A stretch of DNA of 64,000 bases, from contig NZ_JBHLWI010000009.1 of NCBI RefSeq assembly GCF_042432905.1, positions 211,127 to 275,126 on the forward strand, given 5' to 3'. The notes beneath the pieces were generated by a model, which ran no database searches, was not told where the DNA came from, and saw only the letters and a list, made by a program, of their open reading frames with translations. Of the stretch, positions 24,893 through 34,420 are shown one piece after another. Both the position numbers and the translations under genes were made by a program. This DNA is from Fontibacter flavus. Its GTDB lineage: Bacteria > Bacteroidota > Bacteroidia > Cytophagales > Cyclobacteriaceae. The stretch's first letter is position 1, and every line of letters begins with the position of its first letter.

Positions 24893-25342
24893 TTATTTAT
24901 TAAATCTTGCAACGATTCCGGTCAAACCTTTTAAGAAAGGATCCGGTTGACGGTAACCTGGATATTGGGTGATGTTTTCCATTGTCGCATCCATGATCAC
25001 AAAGTTAGGATAGGAGCTTACGCGCATAGCCCTTGACATGGTAGCTTCAGTGTATTCTTTGCCTTTAAAACTGAATTTTCGTTTGGTATCTTCTGCGTTC
25101 ATTTTGACGGCATAAAAGTTTTCATTGATAAAGTCAATGACTGCGGGGTCAGTGAAAGTTTCTTTGTCCATTTTTTTGCACCAACCGCACCAATCGGTGT
25201 AAACATCCACAAATACCATTTTGGGATTCTCAGCTGTTTTGGCTGCAGCTTCTTCAAAAGTCAGCCATTTGATTTCAGTTTGGGCGATTGCGGCTGAGCT
25301 CATGAGAACTGTTAAAAAAAGAAATGATAATATTTTTTTCAT
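24893..25342 (-). CDS. secreted thioredoxin-fold protein
   Basis: 149 residues with a signal peptide (MKKILSFLFLTVLMSSAAIA, then Q) and a thioredoxin fold whose active site is WCGWC (C52, C55). VDVYTDWCGWCKKMDKETFT is typical of the DUF255-like or thioredoxin_7 group. It is likely a periplasmic disulfide reductase. It ends 2 bp before the mnmE start and so may be cotranscribed with mnmE. Confidence 0.85.
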   Translation of the reverse strand: MKKILSFLFLTVLMSSAAIAQTEIKWLTFEEAAAKTAENPKMVFVDVYTDWCGWCKKMDKETFTDPAVIDFINENFYAVKMNAEDTKRKFSFKGKEYTEATMSRAMRVSSYPNFVIMDATMENITQYPGYRQPDPFLKGLTGIVARFNK

Positions 25343-25953
25343 CTATTCAATTTATTAAGGGTGCTCCAATATAAACGAAGGTAATATATTTCAAGTTCAT
25401 CAGGTTCCAAAATCTATTCCAATTTGTAGAGGCTAGATGCGAGATACTAGAAACGTGAAGCGAGAAAAAGACTAATTGAAGGGGGATTTTTGAAAATGGA
25501 TTTCGAAATGCGGCCAAAAATTACATGTCTCATTTTACAATGTGCTTGGTACATATTTTTATATACCCTTTTATAAGCACTCATCTCTAACACCATGGAT
25601 ATTCTCAAAATCTCAATGTTCTCCTTAGTCTTGGTACATCGTACTTGGTACTTGATACAAATAACATGTTGACTTTCCTTTTCCGAAATCCTCCTTCCGA
25701 AATCCGACTTTTTTTGTCTTATGCCTTGCCTCTTGGGTCTAACCGCTTTTCAATATAAGGTTTGAATATTCAAAAGATTTTTCTTTACCACAATAGAAAC
25801 AGAGGGCACATAGTTGGCTAAGTATTGCATGTTTTTTAAAATTATTATGGTCAGGTCTTGACTTTCCTTTTCCGAAATCTGACTTTTTTTGTCTGTTAGA
25901 CTAATATCTAGTATCTATGTCTCTCGCCTCTAGTATCTAATCTCTCGCCTCTA
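25343..25953. other. 611-bp intergenic region with degenerate repeats
   Basis: No gene. TTGACTTTCCTTTTCCGAAATC occurs at 25669-25690 and again at 25858-25879, each followed by GACTTTTTTTGTCT. Near 25905-25950 the phrases CTCTCGCCTCTA and TAGTATCTA repeat. It looks like decaying repetitive intergenic DNA. Confidence 0.6.
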
Positions 25954-26616
25954 CTATACCATTACCAAAATATTCCCAGCCACATCCTTGGACATAAATA
26001 TGGTCTTTTTGTTATCGACCAGGATCTCTACGGAACCATCAAAATCCACTTTGTCCAGAATCTTGATCCGGGCACCGATGTAGGCCCCAACCTTGTCCAA
26101 ATACCTGAGGAAAGCGGCACTGCTATCCTTGACGGCGACTATCTGACCCGTTTCATTAAGGCCAAGTTCAGCCAAGGGCAACCGCGGTCTTGCCCTGACA
26201 TCTCCATATTCGTCCGGGATAGGATCTCCATGGGGATCGAATTTTGGAAAACCCAAATATTCATCTAATCGCTGTATCAGAATTCGGGATTGGATATGCT
26301 CCAGTTCATCGGCTACCTCATGCACTTCATCCCAGGAGAACTTCAATTTTTCCACCAAAAATACCTCCCAAAGCCTGTGTTTTCTGATCGTCTGTAAGGC
26401 GATTTTCTTTCCCTCTTCTGTGATATGTACACCGTAATATTTCCTGTATTCAATCACCTGTTTCTCCCCAAGCTTCCGGAGCATGTCGGAAACGGAAGCA
26501 GGCTTGGTTTTGGTTTCAGCAGAAATATCATTCGTGGACACACCTTTTTGGCCACCTTCCGAAAGATGGTAAATGGCTTTCAGGTAATTCTCTTCAGCGT
26601 AAGTCAGGGTAGTCAT
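25954..26616 (-). CDS. DtxR/MntR-family metal-dependent regulator
   Basis: 220 residues. The N-terminal winged helix (TYAEENYLKAIYHLSEGGQK; TKPASVSDMLRKLGEKQVIE) is followed by the dimerisation and metal domain with the family block RKHRLWEVFLVEKL, the HEVADELEHIQS acid/His cluster and PHGDPIP. A C-terminal SH3/FeoA-like domain (about 145-220) ends the protein. It would repress Mn or Fe uptake genes when metal is bound; no such gene is adjacent. Two inverted repeats of DtxR-box style lie upstream. Confidence 0.88.
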   Translation of the reverse strand: MTTLTYAEENYLKAIYHLSEGGQKGVSTNDISAETKTKPASVSDMLRKLGEKQVIEYRKYYGVHITEEGKKIALQTIRKHRLWEVFLVEKLKFSWDEVHEVADELEHIQSRILIQRLDEYLGFPKFDPHGDPIPDEYGDVRARPRLPLAELGLNETGQIVAVKDSSAAFLRYLDKVGAYIGARIKILDKVDFDGSVEILVDNKKTIFMSKDVAGNILVMV

Positions 26617-27071
26617 GGTTGGTTTGTTTAATAAAGGACAAAGATAGTAATTTAGATCACGCTAAAAAATAATTTAACCTAAGCTAAAACAGCTGTGGAT
26701 AACCCTTTTTCAATTGTTATCAATGTTTTAGTATAGCCTAAAAAATAAAATAGGGTTGTCTAAATATTGATTTAAGACATTGAAAACCAATAAGTAATAC
26801 TTATGAATAAGAATGGTAAAGGCTGATGAGTTATAATTTTTTAGAGTTTCCAAAAGTGTAAAATGGGTTTCCTGAATGGGGTAGAAGTGGATAACTTTTT
26901 TAAGCCATGTGGATTAAAAAATCAATAGAGACCTTGATCTAAAAATGAAAATCTACTGAGATGGCTGATTTATAAAAGGGAATCTAGAAGAATGATTTGA
27001 AATAAAGGCTTAAACAATGAGGACCTTCAGGGATTCAATAGAAAAAAATAGGATTGAATATTTATAGGAAT
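26617..27071. other. 455-bp upstream region of the DtxR-type gene
   Basis: No gene. It contains candidate operators at 26673-26688 and 26726-26743. The remainder is AT-rich with no structure I can name. Confidence 0.5.
26726..26743. promoter_or_regulatory. candidate DtxR/MntR operator
   Basis: TTTTAG-TATAGC-CTAAAA: perfect 6-bp arms about 110 bp upstream of the regulator's start. A weaker version, TTTAACCTAAGCTAAA, lies at 26673-26688. The arms resemble the TTAGG/CCTAA halves of DtxR-type boxes; autoregulation is inferred. Confidence 0.4.
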
Positions 27072-28223
27072 TTAGTCCCTAATATCTTTTTGATCTTGAC
27101 TTGAGGTATTAGACATTTGGGCAATCAACTGCAGGAATTTACCCTGATCACCATTCCATAAAACCTCCTCTCCAGGGGGCTGTATAAAATAGGTTTGGCT
27201 CATTGCTTTTTCCAGGTTTTCCTGAGCATTGGCCAGGTCCTTAAAATCTACTGCAGTTCCAGCAGGATATTTTTCCATGATACCTGTCCAAAATGGATTT
27301 GGAGAAAACAATGCAGGCTTTCCCATTGCCATACATTCGAAAAATTTACTTGGTATTTTATTGACGATACTTGGAACTTGCCAGTAGGGCATCAACACAA
27401 TATCACTGGTTTTGTATGCTTCCAAAATATCCTGATAATCGACAGGAATATCTGAAACCTGCATGCTGATTGCCTCATGGCCGGCTACCTCTTTTTCCAA
27501 TTGTAAACGGTATTCAGCCAAGGTTACATGTCCTATAATATTCAAGGAATAGGAGGGGTATGCCGGCAAAATATTTTTAAACCATTTCACTGCTTCCAGG
27601 ATTCCGTAAGCAGGAGTGATGGTACCGGAAATTAAAAAATGCATGTCTTGATTTTCCTTGAATTTTATTGGATCATGAACCTTGATTTTTCCAAAAAATT
27701 TATTTTCCAAAACAGAAAAGGGCCTTAAATGCTTTAATTCGGTAATATAACAGTGTTCAGAAAATATATAGTGATCAACAAATCTTTTTGTTCCTTTTTC
27801 TATGGCATTTACGATGATGACTGCTGTTTTCTTTTTCCAGCCTTTTAGGCTTTGGTTATATTTCAGGTTGAATATGTAATTTTCCTGGACATCATAGATG
27901 ATTTTTCCTCCGAAAATCAGCTTAGCTAGGATTGCAGAAGGCAGCAATTCCCAAGTTGAAATGATCATGATTTGGGGCCTGGTATTTTTTAATATTCGAA
28001 GGAATCTAAAGCTCGCCAACAGTCTTGAGAATGCTTTCCTGTTATTTGAAAAAATTGAGTTGAATTTTATATTTTTCTCTGAGGCTTCATTTTTTGATGA
28101 AAATCCTATGATGTTTATCTGGTATTTATTTGTTTCACGCAGTGATTGTCCAAACCTGTAATATGCCCTAGGGTCTTTTAATGGTTTAAGCACCGAAGCT
28201 ATTATAATTTTGATTTGTGACAT
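27072..28223 (-). CDS. GT-B fold glycosyltransferase (group 1/GT4-like)
   Basis: 383 residues. The N-terminal Rossmann half contains RPQIMIISTWELLPSAILAK and KIIYDVQENYIFNLKY. The C-terminal half has the donor-binding block SDIVLMPYWQVPSIVNKIPS, then KFFECMAMGKPALFS, where the Glu is of the E(x7)E type. It probably transfers a sugar during polysaccharide or glycolipid synthesis; acceptor unknown. It is divergent from dapD with only 33 bp between start codons, so the two promoters overlap. Confidence 0.8.
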   Translation of the reverse strand: MSQIKIIIASVLKPLKDPRAYYRFGQSLRETNKYQINIIGFSSKNEASEKNIKFNSIFSNNRKAFSRLLASFRFLRILKNTRPQIMIISTWELLPSAILAKLIFGGKIIYDVQENYIFNLKYNQSLKGWKKKTAVIIVNAIEKGTKRFVDHYIFSEHCYITELKHLRPFSVLENKFFGKIKVHDPIKFKENQDMHFLISGTITPAYGILEAVKWFKNILPAYPSYSLNIIGHVTLAEYRLQLEKEVAGHEAISMQVSDIPVDYQDILEAYKTSDIVLMPYWQVPSIVNKIPSKFFECMAMGKPALFSPNPFWTGIMEKYPAGTAVDFKDLANAQENLEKAMSQTYFIQPPGEEVLWNGDQGKFLQLIAQMSNTSSQDQKDIRD

Positions 28224-28256
28224 TTTAGGGAAAACTTAATCTCTTAGACCAAAAAT

Positions 28257-29075
28257 ATGGAAATATTAAAATCTATTATTGAAAACGCCTGGGAAAACAG
28301 GGAATTGCTAAAAGAAAAGGATGTTGAGATTGCGATCAAAACGGTGATCAGTGATTTGGATACCGGAAAACTCAGGGTTGCGGAACCTCTGGAAGACGGC
28401 AGCTGGCAGGTGAATGACTGGATCAAAAAGGCTGTGATTCTTTATTTCCCTATACAAAAGATGCATACCATTGAGGTTGGTCCTTTTGAGTTTCATGATA
28501 AGATGGCTTTGAAAACCAATTATGCCAAACAGGGTGTAAGGGTAGTGCCTCATGCTGTAGCCCGTTATGGAGCTTATTTGGCAAGTGGTGTTGTGATGAT
28601 GCCTTCTTATGTAAATATCGGTGCTTATGTAGATAGTGGCACGATGGTTGATACATGGGCTACAGTCGGATCTTGTGCCCAAATTGGCAAAAACGTCCAT
28701 CTCAGTGGCGGTGTAGGTATTGGAGGGGTCTTGGAACCTGTTCAGGCTGCGCCGGTGATCATTGAGGATGGGGCTTTTATTGGTTCAAGAGCGATCATTG
28801 TTGAAGGAGTAAGGGTAGGAAAAGAAGCGGTTATAGGTGCAGGGGTTACCTTAACAGGAAGCTCAAAAATTATTGACGTAACTGGTTCTGAACCTAAAGA
28901 ATATAAAGGTTATGTGCCACCAAGATCTGTGGTGATTCCTGGTTCTTTGACCAAAAAATTCCCGGCAGGAGAGTTTCAGGTGCCTTGCGCTTTGATTATC
29001 GGTCAAAGAAAGGCTTCTACTGATCTCAAAACCTCCCTCAACGATGCATTAAGAGAAAATAATGTAGCCGTTTAA
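28257..29075 (+). CDS. dapD: tetrahydrodipicolinate N-succinyltransferase
   Basis: 272 residues, full length. A left-handed beta-helix of hexapeptide repeats (about 100-220: VNIGAYVDSGTMVDTWATVG; then CAQIGKNVHLSGGVGIGGVL) and the C-terminal IGQRKASTDLKT segment identify DapD. It uses succinyl-CoA in the succinylase branch of lysine and meso-diaminopimelate synthesis, which feeds peptidoglycan. It is followed 18 bp later by a TPR lipoprotein gene, probably on the same transcript. Confidence 0.95.
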   Translation: MEILKSIIENAWENRELLKEKDVEIAIKTVISDLDTGKLRVAEPLEDGSWQVNDWIKKAVILYFPIQKMHTIEVGPFEFHDKMALKTNYAKQGVRVVPHAVARYGAYLASGVVMMPSYVNIGAYVDSGTMVDTWATVGSCAQIGKNVHLSGGVGIGGVLEPVQAAPVIIEDGAFIGSRAIIVEGVRVGKEAVIGAGVTLTGSSKIIDVTGSEPKEYKGYVPPRSVVIPGSLTKKFPAGEFQVPCALIIGQRKASTDLKTSLNDALRENNVAV

Positions 29076-29093
29076 AATAGATTAAATTTAATA

Positions 29094-29696
29094 ATGAGAG
29101 TATTTCAATGGGTTTTTGCCTCCCTTATAGGCATTATGTTCTTAGTTTCTTGTTCTGGTGGTGAGTCGAATAAAGGTGATAGCTATTATACCCAAGGTGA
29201 TTATGAAAATGCCATTGTGGCTTATGATACTTACCTGTCGACCAAGCCTAAAGATTTTAAAGCTTTGTACAATAGAGGTAGAGCTTATGAAGAGTTAGGG
29301 GAATATGAAAAAGCAGAGCAGGATTTTCTATTGGCTTTGGAGCAGGATAGGAAAAACACGCAGATTTTGCTGAGTCTTTCCAATGTCTATCAAAAGCAGA
29401 AGAAGCACAACAATGCCTTGTTGTATGCCGAGTATGCTGTGGAAGTTCCTGGAGCACCGGCAATGGCTTATTTTATGAAAGCAAGGGCTTTGCATCAAAT
29501 AGGGAATACGGATGAGGCGTATAAAGAATACAGCACTGCGATCAAAATGGACAAAGATTTTGGTATGGCCTATTATTACAGAGGCATGCTGAAGATTGCA
29601 ACAGACAATAAAAGATCCGGTTGTGAAGACCTAAGAGCAGCAGTGAAACTGAATTACGAAGAAGCACAAGAGGCTTTGAATAAGTACTGTAATTAA
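29094..29696 (+). CDS. TPR-repeat lipoprotein
   Basis: 200 residues. A lipoprotein signal (hydrophobic run then LVSC-SGGE) precedes at least four tetratricopeptide units, for example GDSYYTQGDYENAIVAYDTY, ALYNRGRAYEELGEYEKAEQ and MAYYYRGMLKIA. TPR arrays mediate protein contacts; the partner is unknown. A strong terminator follows at 29711. It probably shares the dapD transcript. Confidence 0.85.
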   Translation: MRVFQWVFASLIGIMFLVSCSGGESNKGDSYYTQGDYENAIVAYDTYLSTKPKDFKALYNRGRAYEELGEYEKAEQDFLLALEQDRKNTQILLSLSNVYQKQKKHNNALLYAEYAVEVPGAPAMAYFMKARALHQIGNTDEAYKEYSTAIKMDKDFGMAYYYRGMLKIATDNKRSGCEDLRAAVKLNYEEAQEALNKYCN

Positions 29697-29710
29697 TCAA
29701 GAATAAAAAA

Positions 29711-29740
29711 AAACCGGGCTCCTCTGAGAGAGTCCGGTTT
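29711..29740. terminator. terminator after the TPR lipoprotein gene
   Basis: AAACCGG/CCGGTTT outer stem with additional inner pairing, followed by TTTTT and preceded by an A run, 14 bp after the stop codon. Confidence 0.85.
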
Positions 29741-29846
29741 TTTTTATGGATTTACTATTCAAGGCATGCTAGTGAAGTACTATTCCCAGCCAAACCTCAT
29801 ACTGTTATTTTTTAGACACGAAAAAATTATAACCTGATCAATTTTT

Positions 29847-31178
29847 TCATGAACCGATTGATTCTTTGAGCATTGATTTCTTGGAAACATAATCTTTGGG
29901 CAGGTGTTTCAAAAGGTCTTTTTTAAACTTATGGTAATCTACCGTAATGGTATGTCTTGGTGTATCTATTTGCTTATAATGAGGATTTTTCACTTCCAAT
30001 TCACAAAGTTCTACAATATTTGAAGGCCGTTCCCATTTCTCGGCCAATTCCCTGGCCATAATTTTTGACTGAAGTTCAGCGCCTGGCCATATACAGCCTA
30101 ATGGCTGAAACATGCCTATAAAATACAGGTTGCGGTAGGTTGGGTGAAACATTTTCAAGTATAAAGGAACTGGACCTGAACTATAGTCAATAAAGTTTTC
30201 ATCAAAAAAAGGGTGGGAGAGATAGTATCCTGTACAGGCAATGATCACATCATAATTTTCCTCTTTTCCATCTTCAAAGATTACTTTTTTTCCCTCCAAT
30301 TTTTTGATATCCATTCTGGGTTTGACCTTTCCATGTCGGATTTTGTACAGCAACTCATCATTGATGGTGGGGTGGGTTTCTCCAAATTTAGTTTCAACTT
30401 TGCGAAGTCCATAGAGCTTATTGTCTCCGACCATGATTTTCAAAAGGATATCGAAAAAGAAACTTCTGATTTTCAAGGGTATCCAGGAACTTCTTTCTCC
30501 GATTTTATCAGAGGGTTTTCCAAAGAAAAATTTTGGAATAATCCGGTAACCTCTTCTCCAGGATATGGCAGTCATTTTACTTACCCTGCTGGTTTCCACT
30601 GCCACATCACAGGCAGAATTGCCTCCACCGATTACCAAAACCCTTTTATCTTTAAAAGGCTCAGCTTTCTTGAAATGATGGGAATGGATAAATTCCCCCG
30701 TAAATTCCCCTGGATAACTTGGCCATCGGGGGTTCCAATGGTGTCCATTGCTAACTACCAGATCAGTGAATTTCTCAGTGGAACGAATGCCCTCCTTTTC
30801 TGTAGTAATCAGCCACTCCTGATCATTTATCCGTTCACAATGTATAACCATGGTATTGAAGCGGATATGCTCATAAAGGCCAAATTTTCTGGCATAAGCC
30901 TGAAAGTATCTTCGCAGTTCATCATGGGAGGGGTAATCAGCAGTCTCAGGATCAAAATCATCAAAAGTAAAATCCTCATATTGAGATAGGGTTTTGGAGC
31001 TGATGATATGGGTGGTCTCGAAAACACTGGAATGGGATTCATCTTCAGAATAAATCCAGTTACCGCCCACTTCATGGTTTCGATCAAAGGCAATGGCTTC
31101 CAAACCTTGGTCCAGGAGATTTTTCAGCGCGGTGATCCCGGAAGGACCAGCACCGATGACGGCTATTTTTTTAGACAT
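29847..31178 (-). CDS. flavin-containing monooxygenase
   Basis: 443 residues from ATG 31178, which overlaps the sirtuin stop by 8 bp (ATGTCTAA); a longer in-frame start at 31235 lies well inside the sirtuin gene and is less likely. The FAD motif GAGPSG is at the N-terminus, the NADPH motif GGGNSACD lies mid-protein, and EFIHSHHFKKAEPF occupies the FMO fingerprint position. LYFIGMFQPLGCIWPGAELQ is typical of the C-terminal FMO part. It would oxygenate a soft nucleophile (N or S) in a small molecule; substrate unknown. Confidence 0.88.
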   Translation of the reverse strand: MSKKIAVIGAGPSGITALKNLLDQGLEAIAFDRNHEVGGNWIYSEDESHSSVFETTHIISSKTLSQYEDFTFDDFDPETADYPSHDELRRYFQAYARKFGLYEHIRFNTMVIHCERINDQEWLITTEKEGIRSTEKFTDLVVSNGHHWNPRWPSYPGEFTGEFIHSHHFKKAEPFKDKRVLVIGGGNSACDVAVETSRVSKMTAISWRRGYRIIPKFFFGKPSDKIGERSSWIPLKIRSFFFDILLKIMVGDNKLYGLRKVETKFGETHPTINDELLYKIRHGKVKPRMDIKKLEGKKVIFEDGKEENYDVIIACTGYYLSHPFFDENFIDYSSGPVPLYLKMFHPTYRNLYFIGMFQPLGCIWPGAELQSKIMARELAEKWERPSNIVELCELEVKNPHYKQIDTPRHTITVDYHKFKKDLLKHLPKDYVSKKSMLKESIGS

Positions 31179-31863
31179 ATTTCTCTTTGATTTGAGCTGA
31201 CATGATTTTGGTTCCCACAGATGCAGGGGCTTCAATTTTTATGAGGTTTTCAATAAAACCTGTCTCAGGAAGTTTGATATCTATGATATACTTGGGAATT
31301 CCCTTTTTCGCATACTGGATCAGACCAGCGGCAGGGTAGACCAACATGGAGGTGCCGATTACTGCAAAAATATCCGCCTCATGGGCAACTTCAATAGCCG
31401 CATCCATCATGGGAACCATCTCTCCAAACCATACAATGTAAGGACGCAGCTGACTGCCTTTTTCGCATTTATCGCCTAATTTTAATTCCCAACCTTTCAT
31501 CTCATACACCAAAGAAGGATCTAAAGTGCTTTGTGATTTGAACAGTTCTCCATGAAGATGGATAATTTTGGATGATCCTGCTTTTCCGTGCAGATTGTCT
31601 ACGTTCTGGGTTACTATGGTGACATCAAAAAATTCTTCCAATCTGGCAAGTTCCTGATGCGCCTCATTAGGCTGACAGGTCAAAGCTTGCTTTCTCCTTT
31701 GGTTGTAAAAATCCAGGACAAGTTCGCGGTTTTTGCGCCAACCTTCAGGAGAAGCGACTTCCATGACGTCATGCCCTTCCCAGAGACCTCCGGCATCCCG
31801 AAAGGTACTGATTCCACTTTCAGCGGATATTCCTGCCCCTGTTAATACAACCAATTTTTTCAT
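31171..31863 (-). CDS. cobB: NAD-dependent sirtuin deacylase (CobB-like)
   Basis: 230 residues. The NAD motif GAGISAESGISTFR (10-22), TQNVDNLH and the catalytic HLHGE (H104) are present. Y53 and R56 (YNQR) match the acyl-lysine-binding pair of class III, desuccinylase-type sirtuins. In the zinc module only C133 remains; the other expected cysteines are replaced (FKSQS, CEKGS), so the structural zinc is probably absent. It is translationally coupled to the downstream FMO gene. Confidence 0.92.
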   Translation of the reverse strand: MKKLVVLTGAGISAESGISTFRDAGGLWEGHDVMEVASPEGWRKNRELVLDFYNQRRKQALTCQPNEAHQELARLEEFFDVTIVTQNVDNLHGKAGSSKIIHLHGELFKSQSTLDPSLVYEMKGWELKLGDKCEKGSQLRPYIVWFGEMVPMMDAAIEVAHEADIFAVIGTSMLVYPAAGLIQYAKKGIPKYIIDIKLPETGFIENLIKIEAPASVGTKIMSAQIKEKYV

Positions 31864-31943
31864 TTTGATTTTTGCCTTAATCTAGCAGGAATACAAGCAA
31901 TATTCAAATAAAAAAGCGGACCTTTTTGTATCCGCTCTGAATG

Positions 31944-34265
31944 TTAAGCTTTCTTTTTTGTAAATCTTCCTGTCTTCTTTACTGGTTGATTTTCAATAAT
32001 TTCAATTGTTTCAGCGTAAGTAAGACTTTCAGCTTCTTTATCCTTTGGAATCTTGAAATTATTTTTTCCAAATTTGATATAGGGACCCCATCTTCCATTG
32101 AGAATCTGGATTTCAGGATTTTCCTCAAAGGTCTTAATGTGCTTTTTCTCATTGGCATCCCTTTTCTCAAGAATCAATTGTATGGCTTCTTCTTCAGTAA
32201 TGCTCAATGGATCCATTTCTTTTTTCAAAGAGACAAATTTACTGTCATGTCTGATGTACGGACCAAATTTACCAACAGCTGCCACCATCTTTTTATCTTC
32301 AAACATGCCCACATCTCTTGGCAATTTGAACAGTTCCAAAGCCTCTTCCAAGGTGATGTTTTCGATAAACTGCCCCTTTTTCATGCTGGCAAACTGTTTT
32401 TCTTCATCCTCTTGCTCGCCAATCTGTACCAAAGGTCCAAACCTTCCCAACCTGGCGATAACGGGCTTACCTGTTTTTGGGTCTTTGCCCAATTCCCTGG
32501 AACTACTGATATCAGCACGGGCCACATTGGCAGTTTCTTCTACTCGGGTATGGAATTTGCCATAGAAGTTTTCAATCATATCCTGCCAGTCCTGACCACC
32601 ATGGGCAATGTCATCAAATTCCTTTTCTACCTTAGCAGTAAAGGAAAAATCAATCACATTGGGGAAATGCTCTACCAAGAAATCATTGACCACCATGGCT
32701 ATATTGGTAGGAAAGAGCTTGTTTTTATCTGCCCCTGTGATTTCAGTTTTTTCTGATTTGGTCAATTTGCCATTGGAAACTTTCATTTCCACATATTTCC
32801 TTTCTGTACCTTCTCTGGATTCTTTAACCACATAATCCCTTTTTTGGATGGTGGAAATAGTTGGCGCATAGGTAGATGGACGACCGATACCCATTTCTTC
32901 CAGCTTCTTCACCAAGGAGGCTTCAGTATATCTTGGAGCAGGCCTGCTGAAGGTTTCCCTTCCTTTCATTTCTATTAAATCCAGAAGTTGACCTACGTTC
33001 AATGGAGGCAGAAGTCCTTTATTGCCATTTTCCTCATCTTCTGGTTCGTCATCGGTACTCTCCAAGTAGACTTTGAGGAAACCTTCAAATTTGATGACTT
33101 CACCGCTTGCGGTTAATTTTTCAGGGGTGGTAGAAATCCCAATGGTTGCCACCGTTTTTTCCAGTTTGGCATCTGACATTTGGGAGGCGATGGCCCTTTT
33201 CCAGATCAGATCGTATAGTCTTTGTTCATTTCTATCACCTGTGACCTCATGTTTGGAAAAATCAGTAGGTCTGATGGCTTCGTGGGCTTCCTGTGCTCCT
33301 TCGGATTTGGTGGTGTATTTCCTTGACTGATGGAATTCAGCGCCATATGCAGATTTGATCTCATTTTCGGCTGCCTGCATGGCATCCTGGGATAGATTGA
33401 CACTGTCAGTCCTCATGTAGGTGATTTTACCCGCTTCATAGAGCTTTTGGGCTACGGACATGGTCTGCGCAACAGAGAAATACAATTTTCTACTGGCTTC
33501 CTGTTGTAAGGTAGAGGTCGTAAATGGTGGTGCAGGAGACTTTTTCCCGGGTTTAGTTTCCAGATTTTCGATCGTGAAAACCGCATCCAAACATTTCTTT
33601 AGAAAATTCTCAGCTTCTTCCTGGGTGTCAAATTTTTTGGGAAGTTCGGCACTTAATACCTTGCCTTTGACATCAAATTGGGCGGTAATCCTATAGGAAG
33701 ATTTGGATTTGAATTTTTCAATTTCCCTTTCTCTTTCTACAATTAATCTTACTGCTACGGATTGTACCCTACCTGCGGATAGACCTGTTTTGATTTTTTT
33801 CCAAAGGATAGGTGATAATTCAAAACCAACTAATCTATCAAGAATCCTTCTGGCTTGCTGGGCATTGACCAGATCAATGTCTATGCTTCTAGGGTTTTGG
33901 ATTGCCTTGGTGATGGCATTTTTGGTAATTTCTCTAAAAACGATTCTTTTTGTGTTGCTGTCATTGAGGTTCAGGACTTCTTTTAAGTGCCAAGAAATGG
34001 CTTCTCCTTCTCGGTCATCATCACTTGCCAGGTAAACAGTTTCAGCATCTTTGGCCAAACTCTTCAATTGCTTGATTACCTCTTTTTTATCAGGAGTGAC
34101 TTCGTAGGTAGGCTTAAACCTGTTTTGGATATCAATTGCTTTATCTCCTTTTGGAAGATCACGCACGTGGCCATAGCTGGAAGCAACCTTAAAATCTTTA
34201 CCCAAATATCCCTCGATAGTTTTCGCTTTGGCAGGCGACTCCACGATGACTAAATTCTTTGACAT
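31944..34265 (-). CDS. topA: DNA topoisomerase I (type IA)
   Basis: 773 residues. The Toprim domain starts LVIVESPAKAKTIEGYLGKD and includes the acidic SDDDREGEA (81-89). The active-site Tyr is Y283 in ITYMRTDSVNLS. Instead of Cys4 zinc fingers, the C-terminus (about 585-773) contains Bacteroidota-type repeats of the form GKFGPYIRHD and GRWGPYIKFG, with a Lys-rich tail. It relaxes negative supercoils. It is divergent from sixA. Confidence 0.96.
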   Translation of the reverse strand: MSKNLVIVESPAKAKTIEGYLGKDFKVASSYGHVRDLPKGDKAIDIQNRFKPTYEVTPDKKEVIKQLKSLAKDAETVYLASDDDREGEAISWHLKEVLNLNDSNTKRIVFREITKNAITKAIQNPRSIDIDLVNAQQARRILDRLVGFELSPILWKKIKTGLSAGRVQSVAVRLIVEREREIEKFKSKSSYRITAQFDVKGKVLSAELPKKFDTQEEAENFLKKCLDAVFTIENLETKPGKKSPAPPFTTSTLQQEASRKLYFSVAQTMSVAQKLYEAGKITYMRTDSVNLSQDAMQAAENEIKSAYGAEFHQSRKYTTKSEGAQEAHEAIRPTDFSKHEVTGDRNEQRLYDLIWKRAIASQMSDAKLEKTVATIGISTTPEKLTASGEVIKFEGFLKVYLESTDDEPEDEENGNKGLLPPLNVGQLLDLIEMKGRETFSRPAPRYTEASLVKKLEEMGIGRPSTYAPTISTIQKRDYVVKESREGTERKYVEMKVSNGKLTKSEKTEITGADKNKLFPTNIAMVVNDFLVEHFPNVIDFSFTAKVEKEFDDIAHGGQDWQDMIENFYGKFHTRVEETANVARADISSSRELGKDPKTGKPVIARLGRFGPLVQIGEQEDEEKQFASMKKGQFIENITLEEALELFKLPRDVGMFEDKKMVAAVGKFGPYIRHDSKFVSLKKEMDPLSITEEEAIQLILEKRDANEKKHIKTFEENPEIQILNGRWGPYIKFGKNNFKIPKDKEAESLTYAETIEIIENQPVKKTGRFTKKKA

Positions 34266-34420
34266 ATTAAACCGTTTTTTAAAGAATGGCTCGCAAATGC
34301 AATCCGTATAAAAGCCTAAAAATAGAGGGCTTAAAATTCCAATCCAAATTTAAATTGTTTTCATCTAATCTACTTGAAGATAATTCCGTATATATTTTGT
34401 GCCAGTTGATTTTATCCTTC

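Noticed and set aside
27022..27036. TTCAGGGATTCAAT as a half-site of the 24-bp palindrome
   Set aside because: Only one arm matches and one base differs; chance is likely in AT-rich DNA.
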